A stretch of DNA of 64,000 nt from Streptomyces sedi (GTDB lineage Bacteria; Actinomycetota; Actinomycetes; Streptomycetales; Streptomycetaceae): assembly GCF_006335015.1 (NCBI RefSeq), contig NZ_VDGT01000011.1:124001-188000 (forward strand), written 5' to 3'. The notes under the pieces were generated by a model. It was not told the DNA's origin. It was given only the letters and a program-made list of their open reading frames with translations, and did not search any database. Both the position numbers and the translations under genes were made by a program. Of the stretch, positions 25,413 to 33,005 are shown piece by piece (within the stretch, counting starts at the first letter, position 1; each line of letters starts with the position of its first letter).

Positions 25413-27166
25413 CAGTACTTACGCTCCATCGGCTGGTAGCGGGTGACGACGACCGGCTTGTAGTCCAGCCGGATCGACTCGTTGCCCTCGGCGTCCACCT
25501 CGCGGTAGGCCATGGTGTGCCGCATGAAGTTGACGTCGTCGCGGTTGGGGTAGTCCTCGCGGTAGTGGCCGCCCCTGGACTCCTTGCGGGCCAGCGCGGA
25601 GACCACCAGGACCTCGGCGAGCTCCAGCAGGTTGCCCAGCTCCAGGGCCTCCAGCAGGTCGGTGTTGAACCGCCGCCCCTTGTCCTGCACCGAGACGTCG
25701 CGGTAGCGGCGGCGCAGCTCGGTGATCTCCTCCAGGGCTTCCTTGAGGGTCTGCTCGGTGCGGAAGACCATGGCGTTCTTGTCCATGGTCTCCTGGAGCG
25801 CCGCGCGGATCTCGGTGATCCGCTCGCCGCCGGTGGCGTCCCGCATCCGTTCCACCTCGTCGGCGACGAACTTGGCGGGCTCGTCCGGCAGTTCGACGAA
25901 GTCGGCGGTGGCCGCGTACTCGGCGGCGGCGATGCCGGCGCGGCGGCCGAAGACGTTGATGTCCAGCAGCGAGTTGGTGCCCAGGCGGTTGGCGCCGTGC
26001 ACCGAGACGCAGGCGACCTCGCCGGCGGCGTAGAGCCCCGGCACCACGTCGGTGTTGTTGGCCAGCACCTCGCCGAGCACGTTGGTCGGCATCCCGCCCA
26101 TCGCGTAGTGCGCGGTCGGCTGGATCGGGATCGGGTCGGTGTACGGCTCGATGCCCAGGTAGGTGCGGGCGAACTCGGTGATGTCCGGCAGCTTGGCGTC
26201 CAGCTGCTCGGGCGGCAGGTGGGTGAGGTCCAGGAAGACGTGGTCGCCGTCGGGGCCGCAGCCGCGACCCTCGCGGATCTCGGTGTAGATCGAACGGGAG
26301 ACGACGTCGCGGGAGGCGAGGTCCTTCATGACGGGCGCGTACTTCTCCATGAAGCGCTCGCCGTCCTTGTTCCGCAGGATGCCGCCCTCGCCGCGGGCGC
26401 CCTCGGTGAGCAGGATGCCCATCTTCCAGATGCCGGTCGGGTGGAACTGGAAGAACTCCATGTCCTCCAGCGGCAGTCCGCGCCGCAGCGCGGCGGCCTG
26501 GCCGTCACCGGTGAGGGTGTGGGCGTTGGAGGTCACCTTGTAGAACTTGCCGTTGCCGCCGGAGGCGAAGACGACGGCCTTGGCCTGGAAGACGTGCAGC
26601 TCGCCGGTGGCCAGCTCGTAGGCGACGACGCCGGCGGTGCGGCGCTCGCCGTCGACCTCGTTGAGCAGCAGGTCCAGGACGTAGAACTCGTTGTAGAACT
26701 CCACGCCCTCCTTGACGCAGTTCTGGTACAGCGTCTGGAGGATCATGTGCCCGGTGCGGTCGGCCGCGTAGCAGGAGCGGCGGACCGGGGCCTCGCCGTG
26801 GTTGCGGCTGTGACCGCCGAACCGGCGCTGGTCGATGCGGCCCTCGGGCGTGCGGTTGAACGGCAGGCCCATCTTCTCCAGGTCGAGCACGGAGTCGATG
26901 GCCTCCTTGGCCAGGATCTCCGCCGCGTCCTGGTCAACCAGGTAGTCGCCACCCTTGATGGTGTCGAAGGTGTGCCACTCCCAGTTGTCCTCCTCGACGT
27001 TGGCGAGCGCCGCGGCCATGCCGCCCTGCGCCGCGCCGGTGTGGGAACGGGTCGGGTAGAGCTTGGTGAGCACCGCGGTCCGGCTGCGCTTGGTGGCCTC
27101 GATGGCCGCGCGCATCCCGGCGCCGCCGGCGCCGACGATCACGGTGTCGTACTTGTGGATCTGCAT
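25412..27166 (-). CDS. sdhA: Succinate dehydrogenase flavoprotein subunit
   Basis: This 584-residue catalytic subunit oxidises succinate to fumarate with covalent FAD. It has the nucleotide fold VIVGAGGAGMRAAIEA at 10-25, the FAD-linking SHTGAAQGG, active-site stretches FGGHSRNHGEAPVRRSCYAADRTGH (substrate Arg/His) and HYAMGGMPTN, and a C-terminal ending in DYKPVVVTRYQPMERKY. The start is ATG 27166. It is 28 bases after sdhD and directly coupled to sdhB. Confidence 0.98.
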   Translation of the reverse strand: MQIHKYDTVIVGAGGAGMRAAIEATKRSRTAVLTKLYPTRSHTGAAQGGMAAALANVEEDNWEWHTFDTIKGGDYLVDQDAAEILAKEAIDSVLDLEKMGLPFNRTPEGRIDQRRFGGHSRNHGEAPVRRSCYAADRTGHMILQTLYQNCVKEGVEFYNEFYVLDLLLNEVDGERRTAGVVAYELATGELHVFQAKAVVFASGGNGKFYKVTSNAHTLTGDGQAAALRRGLPLEDMEFFQFHPTGIWKMGILLTEGARGEGGILRNKDGERFMEKYAPVMKDLASRDVVSRSIYTEIREGRGCGPDGDHVFLDLTHLPPEQLDAKLPDITEFARTYLGIEPYTDPIPIQPTAHYAMGGMPTNVLGEVLANNTDVVPGLYAAGEVACVSVHGANRLGTNSLLDINVFGRRAGIAAAEYAATADFVELPDEPAKFVADEVERMRDATGGERITEIRAALQETMDKNAMVFRTEQTLKEALEEITELRRRYRDVSVQDKGRRFNTDLLEALELGNLLELAEVLVVSALARKESRGGHYREDYPNRDDVNFMRHTMAYREVDAEGNESIRLDYKPVVVTRYQPMERKY

Positions 27167-27194
27167 ATGCGAATGCCTCGTCAGCCCCGGTGCG

Positions 27195-27656
27195 TCAGCG
27201 GATGTTCGGGTCGAAGGTGAAGATCACCAGGGTGCCCAGCAGCACGGTGAAGACCGTGGCCGTGTACAGCAGCATCTTCAGCCAGAAGCGGGTGCCGTCC
27301 CGCTGCGCGTAGTCGTTGATGATCGTGCGCAGCCCGTTGGCGCCGTGGAGCATGGCGAGCCAGAGCATGATCAGGTCCCAGGCCATCCAGAACGGGGAGG
27401 CCCAGCGTCCGGCCACGAAGGCGAAGCTGACCTTGCTCACGCCGCCGTCCAGCACCAGCTGGATCAGCAGGTGGCCGAGGACCAGCACCACCAGCACGAT
27501 GCCGGACAGCCGCATGAAGATCCAGCCGTACAGCTCGAAGTTGGTGCGGGTGGACTTCGGTGTCCTGGCCGACCTGGCGCGCGGTGGCTCGACCAGCGGC
27601 GCCGGGTTGTCGGGGCCGATGCCCTCGGTGGCACTCACGGAACTCGTTGCGCTCAT
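27195..27656 (-). CDS. sdhD: Succinate dehydrogenase membrane anchor subunit
   Basis: This 153-residue membrane anchor has about 40 N-terminal charged residues and three helices (FMRLSGIVLVVLVLGHLLIQL, WMAWDLIMLWLAMLHGANG, FWLKMLLYTATVFTVLLGTLVIF). Histidines in the first two helices (GHLL, LHGAN) are candidates for heme b or quinone contacts. It lies 6 bases after sdhC, consistent with one transcript. Confidence 0.93.
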   Translation of the reverse strand: MSATSSVSATEGIGPDNPAPLVEPPRARSARTPKSTRTNFELYGWIFMRLSGIVLVVLVLGHLLIQLVLDGGVSKVSFAFVAGRWASPFWMAWDLIMLWLAMLHGANGLRTIINDYAQRDGTRFWLKMLLYTATVFTVLLGTLVIFTFDPNIR

Positions 27657-27662
27657 GGTGAT

Positions 27663-28043
27663 CTAGCTCCCGAACACTTCGCGGACGGCGTGGCCAAGCA
27701 CCGGGTAGGCGGCGCCGGCCATCAGCAGCAGCCAGAGGCCCACCACGGTCCAGAGCATCTGCTTCTGGTAACGGGTGCCGCTGGCCCAGAAGTCGACGGC
27801 CACCACCCGCAGGCCGTTCAGCGCGTGGAAGAGCACCGCGGCGACCAGCCCGTACTCCATCACGGCCACGAGGGGCGTCTTGTACACCGCGATGGTGTCG
27901 TCGTACGCCTCGGGGGAGACACGGACCAGAGCGGTGTCCAGGACATGGACGAACAGGAAGAAGAAGATGAGGACACCGGTGACGCGGTGCGCCACCCATG
28001 ACCACATGCCTTCCCGGCCGCGGTACAACGTTCCTGCCGGCAC
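27663..28043 (-). CDS. sdhC: Succinate dehydrogenase cytochrome b556 subunit
   Basis: This is the first gene of the sdh operon, a 126-residue anchor with three helices. The N-terminus VPAGTLYRGREGMWSWVAHR and the helix VTGVLIFFFLFVHVLDTALV match actinobacterial SdhC. His residues in HRVTG and FHALNGLR are likely heme ligands. I start at GTG 28043, with GAAGGG 7 bases upstream; the frame is open to 28127, but that part does not look like protein. Confidence 0.93.
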   Translation of the reverse strand: MPAGTLYRGREGMWSWVAHRVTGVLIFFFLFVHVLDTALVRVSPEAYDDTIAVYKTPLVAVMEYGLVAAVLFHALNGLRVVAVDFWASGTRYQKQMLWTVVGLWLLLMAGAAYPVLGHAVREVFGS

Positions 28044-28247
28044 GGAAGAACCCTTCGCACGCGAATCACGTCGGGCCTGCCGGCAGCTCCCTTTGGATGT
28101 CGGTCGGCCCGGCCGGGTACGGTCCACCGGCCGCGCACATGGTATCGACGCGTTTCGGCCGCCCTGTCCCGGGGGCCTCCGCGGGCGATAAATCCGGCAT
28201 CCCTGTCATCCGTTTGCCAGCTCATGACCAGCGGTTACCTTCGGAAT

Positions 28248-29846
28248 ATGCGACAAGCGCCCTGGCGAATATGCGCACTGGCCGGAGCGGTGGCGTTGAT
28301 CGCCCTCGCCCTGGTCGTGACGATGACCAGACCCTCAGGCGACCCCCACGACGAGGCCGGTTCCCGGCAGCCGGGGGGCGTCGGCGAGTCCCCCGCGACC
28401 CCCCTGCCCACCGGCCCGGACGAGGCGCCGCGCACGGTGCCCGCCGTCCGTTCCTTCGACGCCGCCCCCGGCCCCGGCTGGGCCCCCGCGGACTCCACCC
28501 GGGTCGTGACCGACCCGGACGGCTCCCTGACCGACGAGGCCGACCGGCTGGCGGACGAACTGTCCGTCGACCGGGCGGACGAGGACGCGGGCCCCGGGGA
28601 CATAGAGCTGGTGCTGGACGACGGCGCCGACAGCGGCGCCGAGGGCTACCGGCTTCGGACCGATGACCAGCGGGTGACGATCACGGCCGAGACGGACGCC
28701 GGCGCGTTCTACGGCACGGTCACCCTCGTCCAGGCCGTGCGCGACCAGGGCGGCATCGCCCAGGGCACGGTCGAGGACCGGCCCGACCGGCCGCAGCGCG
28801 GCCTGAGCCTGGACATCGCCCGCAAGCACTACGACGCCGAGTGGATCGAGGCGCGGCTGCGCGAGATGGCGGAGCTGAAGCTGAACCAGCTCCAGCTGCA
28901 CTTCAGCGACGACCAGGGCTTCCGCATCGAGAGCGAGTCCCACCCGGAGATCGTCTCCGACGACCACCTCACCAAGGACCAGGTCACCGACATCATCCGA
29001 CTGGCCCAGTCGCTGCACATCGATGTGATCCCGGAGATCGACTCCCCCGGGCACCTCGGCGTGGTGACGGAGGCCCACCCCGACCTCCAGCTGCGCGAAC
29101 AGGACGGCTCGGCGACGCCCGGCGCCATCGACATCGCCAACCCCGACTCCGCCGAGATCGTCGACGACCTGCTGCGCGAGTACGCCGAGCTGTTCCCCAG
29201 CGACTACCTCCACCTGGGCGGCGACGAGTACGCGGCGCTCTACAAGTCCGACCCGGACGCCTCCTACCCGGACCTCGCCGAGGCGGCCAGGGAGCGCTTC
29301 GGCGACGACGCCGGCGTCACCGACCTCGCCACCGGCTGGCTCAACGACCGGGCCGACGTCGCCAGGGACGCCGGCAAGACCCCGCAGGTGTGGAACGACG
29401 GGATGCACGCCGGCGGCGAGGTCCAGCCTGACCAGGAGCGGGAGGTCACCTACTGGACCGGCCGCGAGATCGGCGCCCGGGAGCCGGTGGAGTACCTGGA
29501 GGGCGGCTGGCCGCTGGTCAACATGAACTCCGAGTACCTCTACTACGTGCTCGGCGAGCCCAACGAGTTCACCTATCCGACGGGGGAGCGCATCTACCAG
29601 GAGTGGACCCCGGACGTGGTGCGCGGCAGCGAGCCGGTGCCGGAGGAGTTCCGCGACGCCGAGCATGTGCCGGGCGGGCGGTTCGCCGTCTGGGGCGACA
29701 TCGCGGACGCCCAGACCCAGGACGAGGTCGCCGCCGGCATCACGGGGCCGTTGCGCGCGGTCGCGCAGAAGCTCTGGGACCCGGCCGAACCCGAGCTGGA
29801 ATGGGCCGAGTTCAGCCAACTGGCCGACCGGGTGACGGCGGCCTGA
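28248..29846 (+). CDS. GH20 beta-N-acetylhexosaminidase
   Basis: This exported or membrane-anchored 532-residue enzyme is predicted to release terminal GlcNAc/GalNAc from chitin- or peptidoglycan-derived sugars. A signal-anchor helix (ICALAGAVALIALALVVTM) precedes an acidic linker, a GH20 N-terminal domain (DRPQRGLSLDIARKHYDAEWI) and the barrel with the Asp326-Glu327 pair in HLGGDEY. The pair acts by substrate-assisted catalysis in this family. QLHFSDDQGFRIESESHPE and IPEIDSPGHLGVV are also typical. The start is ATG 28248 with a weak CGGAA. I see no DasR-like operator upstream. Confidence 0.92.
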   Translation: MRQAPWRICALAGAVALIALALVVTMTRPSGDPHDEAGSRQPGGVGESPATPLPTGPDEAPRTVPAVRSFDAAPGPGWAPADSTRVVTDPDGSLTDEADRLADELSVDRADEDAGPGDIELVLDDGADSGAEGYRLRTDDQRVTITAETDAGAFYGTVTLVQAVRDQGGIAQGTVEDRPDRPQRGLSLDIARKHYDAEWIEARLREMAELKLNQLQLHFSDDQGFRIESESHPEIVSDDHLTKDQVTDIIRLAQSLHIDVIPEIDSPGHLGVVTEAHPDLQLREQDGSATPGAIDIANPDSAEIVDDLLREYAELFPSDYLHLGGDEYAALYKSDPDASYPDLAEAARERFGDDAGVTDLATGWLNDRADVARDAGKTPQVWNDGMHAGGEVQPDQEREVTYWTGREIGAREPVEYLEGGWPLVNMNSEYLYYVLGEPNEFTYPTGERIYQEWTPDVVRGSEPVPEEFRDAEHVPGGRFAVWGDIADAQTQDEVAAGITGPLRAVAQKLWDPAEPELEWAEFSQLADRVTAA

Positions 29847-29859
29847 GCGCGCGGCGGAG

Positions 29860-29890
29860 GCGAACGGGGGTCCCGGCGGCCCTCGTTCGC
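29860..29890. terminator. Bidirectional hairpin between hexosaminidase and RHH gene
   Basis: An 11-bp stem with one G.T pair, GCGAACGGGGG (29860-29870) with CCCTCGTTCGC (29880-29890), has a 9-base loop. It lies 13 bases after the hexosaminidase stop and touches the stop of the converging ribbon-helix-helix gene. Confidence 0.75.
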
Positions 29891-30169
29891 TCACTCCCCG
29901 TCCCGCTCCGGCGCGTCCGGTGCCTCCCCCTCGGCGCCCGCCGCGGGCGGCCGGCCCCGGCGGGCGGGGGGCCGGGCGCCGGACGGCAGCCGGCCGGCCT
30001 CCCGCAGCGCGCGGCGGATCAGGTAGTCCAGCTGGGCGTTGGTGCTGCGCAGCTCGTCCGCCGCCCAGCGCCGCAACGCCTCGTGCACCGCGGGGTCCAG
30101 ACGCAGCAGCACCTGCTTCCTCGTGTCACGCGCGGCGCGGTGTCCGCGCCCCTCGGACGGCTCGGTCAC
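29891..30169 (-). CDS. Ribbon-helix-helix DNA-binding protein paired with SPFH protein
   Basis: This 92-residue protein has a 45-residue Arc/MetJ-type fold: a basic start, the strand RKQVLLRLDPAVHEALRRWA, then ADELRSTNAQLDYLIRRALREAG. The tail is Pro/Ala/Glu-rich and probably disordered. It should bind DNA as a dimer. It overlaps the SPFH gene by four bases and follows it, so the pair is coupled, and the palindrome at 31183-31196 in front of the SPFH gene is a plausible target. RHH proteins can be antitoxins, but no toxin-like neighbour is present. Confidence 0.78.
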   Translation of the reverse strand: MTEPSEGRGHRAARDTRKQVLLRLDPAVHEALRRWAADELRSTNAQLDYLIRRALREAGRLPSGARPPARRGRPPAAGAEGEAPDAPERDGE

Positions 30170-31134
30170 TGGTACAGCGTGCCGGTGTTCAGCACGGGCT
30201 GGGGCGAACGGTCGCCGCAGAGGACGACCAGCAGGTTGGAGACCATGGCCGCCTTGCGCTCCTGGTCCAGCTCCACCAGCTCCAGCTCGGTCATCCGGCC
30301 CAGCGCCGCCTCCACCATCCCGCAGGCGCCCTCGACGATGGTCTCCCGCGCGGCCACCACGGCGCCCGCCTGCTGGCGCTGGAGCATCGCGGAGGCGATC
30401 TCCGGCGCGTAGGCGAGATGGGTGAAGCGGGACTCGACGATCCGCACCCCGGCGGGGCTGACCCTGGCGGTGAGCTCGACGGCCAGCTTCTCGGTGATCT
30501 CCTCGGCGTTGCCGCGCAGCGAGAGCGCGTTCTCGCCGGGGGCGTCGTAGGGGTACTCGATGGCGATGTGCCGGACGGCGGACTCGGTCTGGGTGGCGAC
30601 GAACTCGACGAAGTCGTCCACCTCGAAGCTCGCCTGCGCGGTGTCCCGCACCTGCCAGACGATGACGGCGGCCAGCTCGATGGGGTTGCCGTCGGCGTCG
30701 TTGACCTTGAGCACGGCGGTCTCGTGGTTGCGGACCCGGGTGGAGATCTTGGCGCGGGTGGTCAGGGGGTTGACCCAGCGGAGGCCGTCGTCGCGGATGG
30801 TGCCCACGTAGCGGCCGAAGAACTGCACCACCCTGGCCTCGCCGGGGGCGACCATGTTGAGCCCGCTCATCGTGAGGATCGAACCGGTGAAGAGCAGCGA
30901 GCCGAACACGATCGCGACGGTGCCGAGCGCCGCCCGCTCGTCCTTGGCCAGCAGGATGCCGAGCACCAGGACGGCCGCGCCGAGCAGCGTCCCGAGGAAC
31001 GTCAGCAGCAGAGCCAGCCCGCCGGGGACGCTGTGTGCCGGGGTCTCCCGTATCGACGGCTCCGTCGTGGGCTCGGTCGTCGGATCGGTCGGATCGGTGG
31101 GCTGTCGCTGGTCGGTGGTCTGCGTGGATGTCAT
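30166..31134 (-). CDS. SPFH (band 7 / stomatin-like) membrane protein
   Basis: This 322-residue protein opens with a Thr/Pro-rich cytoplasmic segment, has two hydrophobic helices (VPGGLALLLTFLGTLLGAAVLVLGILL, LGTVAIVFGSLLFTGSILTMSG), then an SPFH domain: VAPGEARVVQFFGRYVGTIRDDGLRWVNP, AVLKVNDADGNPIELAAVIVWQV and a helical RQQAGAVVAARETIVEGA. Such proteins scaffold membrane microdomains; the partner is unknown. The start is ATG 31134, and the RHH gene follows with a 4-base overlap. The N-terminal DPTDPTTEPTTEPS stretch is encoded by short repeats. Confidence 0.88.
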   Translation of the reverse strand: MTSTQTTDQRQPTDPTDPTTEPTTEPSIRETPAHSVPGGLALLLTFLGTLLGAAVLVLGILLAKDERAALGTVAIVFGSLLFTGSILTMSGLNMVAPGEARVVQFFGRYVGTIRDDGLRWVNPLTTRAKISTRVRNHETAVLKVNDADGNPIELAAVIVWQVRDTAQASFEVDDFVEFVATQTESAVRHIAIEYPYDAPGENALSLRGNAEEITEKLAVELTARVSPAGVRIVESRFTHLAYAPEIASAMLQRQQAGAVVAARETIVEGACGMVEAALGRMTELELVELDQERKAAMVSNLLVVLCGDRSPQPVLNTGTLYQ

Positions 31135-31182
31135 GTGTGGCTCCGCCCTGCCCGTGGGGTCCTCGGAAGAGGCTGTCTATCT

Positions 31183-31196
31183 AAGTGCTATCACTT
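31183..31196. promoter_or_regulatory. Palindromic operator candidate AAGTGnTAnCACTT
   Basis: The sequence AAGTGCTATCACTT (12 of 14 positions symmetrical) stands out in an AT-richer patch 49 bases upstream of the SPFH start. Its size suits an RHH or GntR-type dimer. Binding by the co-encoded RHH protein is inference. Confidence 0.55.
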
Positions 31197-31350
31197 TAAC
31201 GGTATGTGTCGGCGGGTGGTGGAACGGGGGTGCGGAGAAGTGGGGAGGTTGGCGCGGAGAACACGGCGGAACCGGCCGGAAGACGGGGGGAAGGCGTGAG
31301 AGCGCTGTGCGGCCTGGTGCGTTCCGCGGGGAGACGGGGCAGTCACGGTG

Positions 31351-31396
31351 GGACAGCCGGGGCCGCCACCCCCCACAGGAGAGACCCCGGCTGTCC
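31351..31396. other. Perfect 12-bp inverted repeat in a gene-free stretch
   Basis: GGACAGCCGGGG (31351-31362) and CCCCGGCTGTCC (31385-31396) form a perfect stem with a 22-base loop. They lie between the divergent SPFH and sigma genes (31135-31591), a 457-base gap in which I see no convincing gene. It could end an unseen small transcript or bind a regulator. Confidence 0.5.
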
Positions 31397-31490
31397 GCCG
31401 GACGCGGGCCCCTGACCGGGCCCGTTCGGCACTTCCTTCAGCGCCTCGGGACCGCTTTCCGTTACCGCGCGGATACGGCCGGATGCGCCA

Positions 31491-31519
31491 TGGACGGCAC
31501 CGCTGGGGACGCGTAGCGT
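31491..31519 (+). promoter_or_regulatory. Promoter candidate for the sigma-factor gene
   Basis: TGGACG (31491-31496) and TAGCGT (31514-31519) are 17 bases apart, giving a start near 31527 and a leader of about 65 bases. The 13 bases TAGCGTTCAGAAC (31514-31526) recur exactly at 32993-33005 in front of the gene at 33006. Confidence 0.5.
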
Positions 31520-31591
31520 TCAGAACAGAAGGACAGACAGTTACCACCGTGGGAACGAGTGTGCGGCCGAGGGGTCGCCAAGGGGGCGGGA

Positions 31592-32146
31592 GTGCAGGGG
31601 GCAGACTGCGAGCTGACCGAGGCGGTCCATGCCGCTCAGGGAGGCGACGAGGCCGCGTTCCGCGCGGTCTTCCGTGCCGTGCATCCCCGGTTACTCGGCT
31701 ATGTGCGCACCATCGTGGCCGATCCGGACGCCGAGGACGTGACGGCGGAGGCATGGCTCCACATATCGCGTGACCTCGATCGTTTCCATGGCGACGCCGA
31801 CCGCTTCCGCGGCTGGGCCGCCCGCATCGCGCGGAACCGGGCGCTGGACCACCTCAGGGCGCGCGGCCGACGGCCCAGGGAGTGCGGCACGGACGAGACG
31901 GCGCTGGTCGACCTCCCGTCCTCGGCCGACACGGCGGAGGAGGCCATCGCCGCGCTGGGCACCAGCCGCACCATCGAGCTGGTCGCCGAGCTGCCGCAGG
32001 AGCAGGCCGGCGCGGTGATGCTGCGCACCCTCTTCGGACTCGACGCCAAGCGCGCGGCGCTGCTGCTCGGCTCCCGCCCCGGCGCCGTCCGCACCGCCAA
32101 CCACCGGGGGCTGCGCCGCCTCGCCGAGCTGGTGGAACGGGCCTGA
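31592..32146 (+). CDS. ECF-type RNA polymerase sigma factor with a TTA codon
   Basis: This 184-residue sigma factor has region 2 (FRAVFRAVHPRLLGYVRTIVADPDAEDVTAEAWLHI ... FRGWAARIARNRALDHLRARGR) and region 4 (IELVAELPQEQAGAVMLRTLFGLDAKRAALLLGSRPGAVRTANHRGLRRLAEL). Promoter specificity is not known. Leu34 is encoded by TTA (31691-31693), the rare codon read by the bldA tRNA in Streptomyces, which suggests developmental timing. The start is GTG 31592 after GGGGGCGGGA; the frame opens earlier, at 31559. No anti-sigma gene is adjacent. A structured RNA follows the stop. Confidence 0.88.
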   Translation: MQGADCELTEAVHAAQGGDEAAFRAVFRAVHPRLLGYVRTIVADPDAEDVTAEAWLHISRDLDRFHGDADRFRGWAARIARNRALDHLRARGRRPRECGTDETALVDLPSSADTAEEAIAALGTSRTIELVAELPQEQAGAVMLRTLFGLDAKRAALLLGSRPGAVRTANHRGLRRLAELVERA

Positions 32147-32204
32147 CGTGACGGGCCGGCGGAGCGCTGTAACGCAAACGCGGGGCGCGGCGCAGTAAGA
32201 AGCA

Positions 32205-32356
32205 GGCCGACTGGTCATCGGCCGACAGGGGCTCACCCGGAGGTCCCCCCCGTACCTCAGGGAGCCCCAGGCGCGGGCGGGGTGGTTTTCCCCCAGCCCT
32301 GCCCGCGCCACTCTCTTTCTTTTTCCCGGAAGGGGCCGCCGAGCGGCCCCTTTTTC
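32205..32356 (+). ncRNA. Structured small RNA candidate (6C-like), four hairpins and intrinsic terminator
   Basis: Four hairpins stand in a row. GCCGA/TCGGC is near 32207-32223. GGGGCTC/GAGCCCC (about 32228-32268) has a nested GAGGT/ACCTC stem and a loop with seven Cs. GGCGCGGGC/GCCCGCGCC (about 32269-32309) has a TTTTCCCCC loop. The fourth is the terminator at 32331-32355. C-rich loops recall the actinobacterial 6C RNA family, but only one loop clearly has six or more Cs, so the family name is tentative. A weak promoter (CAGTAA at 32193-32198) lies just before it. No frame in it looks coding. Confidence 0.6.
32331..32356 (+). terminator. Intrinsic terminator with T-run
   Basis: The stem AGGGGCCG (32331-32338) with CGGCCCCT (32344-32351) has a 5-base loop and is followed by TTTTT. 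A textbook U-run terminator is rare in this GC-rich window, which supports a defined RNA end here. Confidence 0.85.
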
Positions 32357-32369
32357 CGTTCCCCCGGCG

Positions 32370-32860
32370 CATGGTTGCTCGCGCAGTTCCCCGCGCCCCT
32401 GGTGGGGGCTGGCGTGGTGGGTCAGGTACGGGTTTCGCCTGCGGCAGGTGACGGCCCGCTTGGGGGCGCGGGGAACTGCGCGGTGCATTCGTGGCGGGGG
32501 TTGGTCGACTACTGACCTTGCCGGTCTGGGTGGGTTGTCGTCTGCGCCCCGGTGGTTGGTTGCTCGCGCAGTTCCCCGCGCCCCTGGATTGGGCTGGCGT
32601 GGTGGGTCAGGTACGGGTTTCGCCTTCGGCAGGTGGCGGCCTGCTTGGGGGCGCGGGGAACTGCGCGGTGCATTCGTGGCGGGGGTTGGTCGACTACGGA
32701 GCTTCGTGGCCGGGTGGGTTGTCGTCTGCGCCCCGGTGTGTGGTTGCTCGCGCAGTTCCCCGCGCCCCTTCTCGGCCGGTGGGCGGTTGGGGCCCCCGGC
32801 GGCGAGGCGCGGGCGACCACGGTCCGCACCGGCAAGGTGGGTTGTCGGAGGGCCGTCCCA
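32370..32860. repeat. Repeat locus VI: two complete long-loop units and one half unit
   Basis: Left arms lie at 32380-32399, 32565-32584 and 32749-32768, and right arms at 32463-32482 and 32648-32667. The third right arm is gone, replaced by CCCCCGGCGGCGAGGCG. The array begins 14 bases after the RNA terminator and stops about 145 bases short of the next gene. Linkers carry GGTTGGTCGACTACTGACC or GGTCGACTACGGAGCTTCG. Confidence 0.9.
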
Positions 32861-33005
32861 ACGGTGTCCGTGAGGTGAACAGCGTCGCCGAGACAGGTGA
32901 ACACGCCCTCTGACGAGGCCAGTTCGGGTTTATGTGTCGTGCTGTTAACGCCCTGTTGTCATTGAGTTGGTCCGCGACTCGAAACGGCTGCCTAGCGTTC
33001 AGAAC

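Noticed and set aside
28128..28247. DasR operator before the hexosaminidase gene
   Set aside because: No ACTGGTCTAGACCACT-like palindrome could be found; only TGGTATCGAC-type fragments.
29891..30169. Toxin-antitoxin antitoxin
   Set aside because: RHH proteins may be antitoxins, but the coupled gene is an SPFH membrane protein, not a toxin family.
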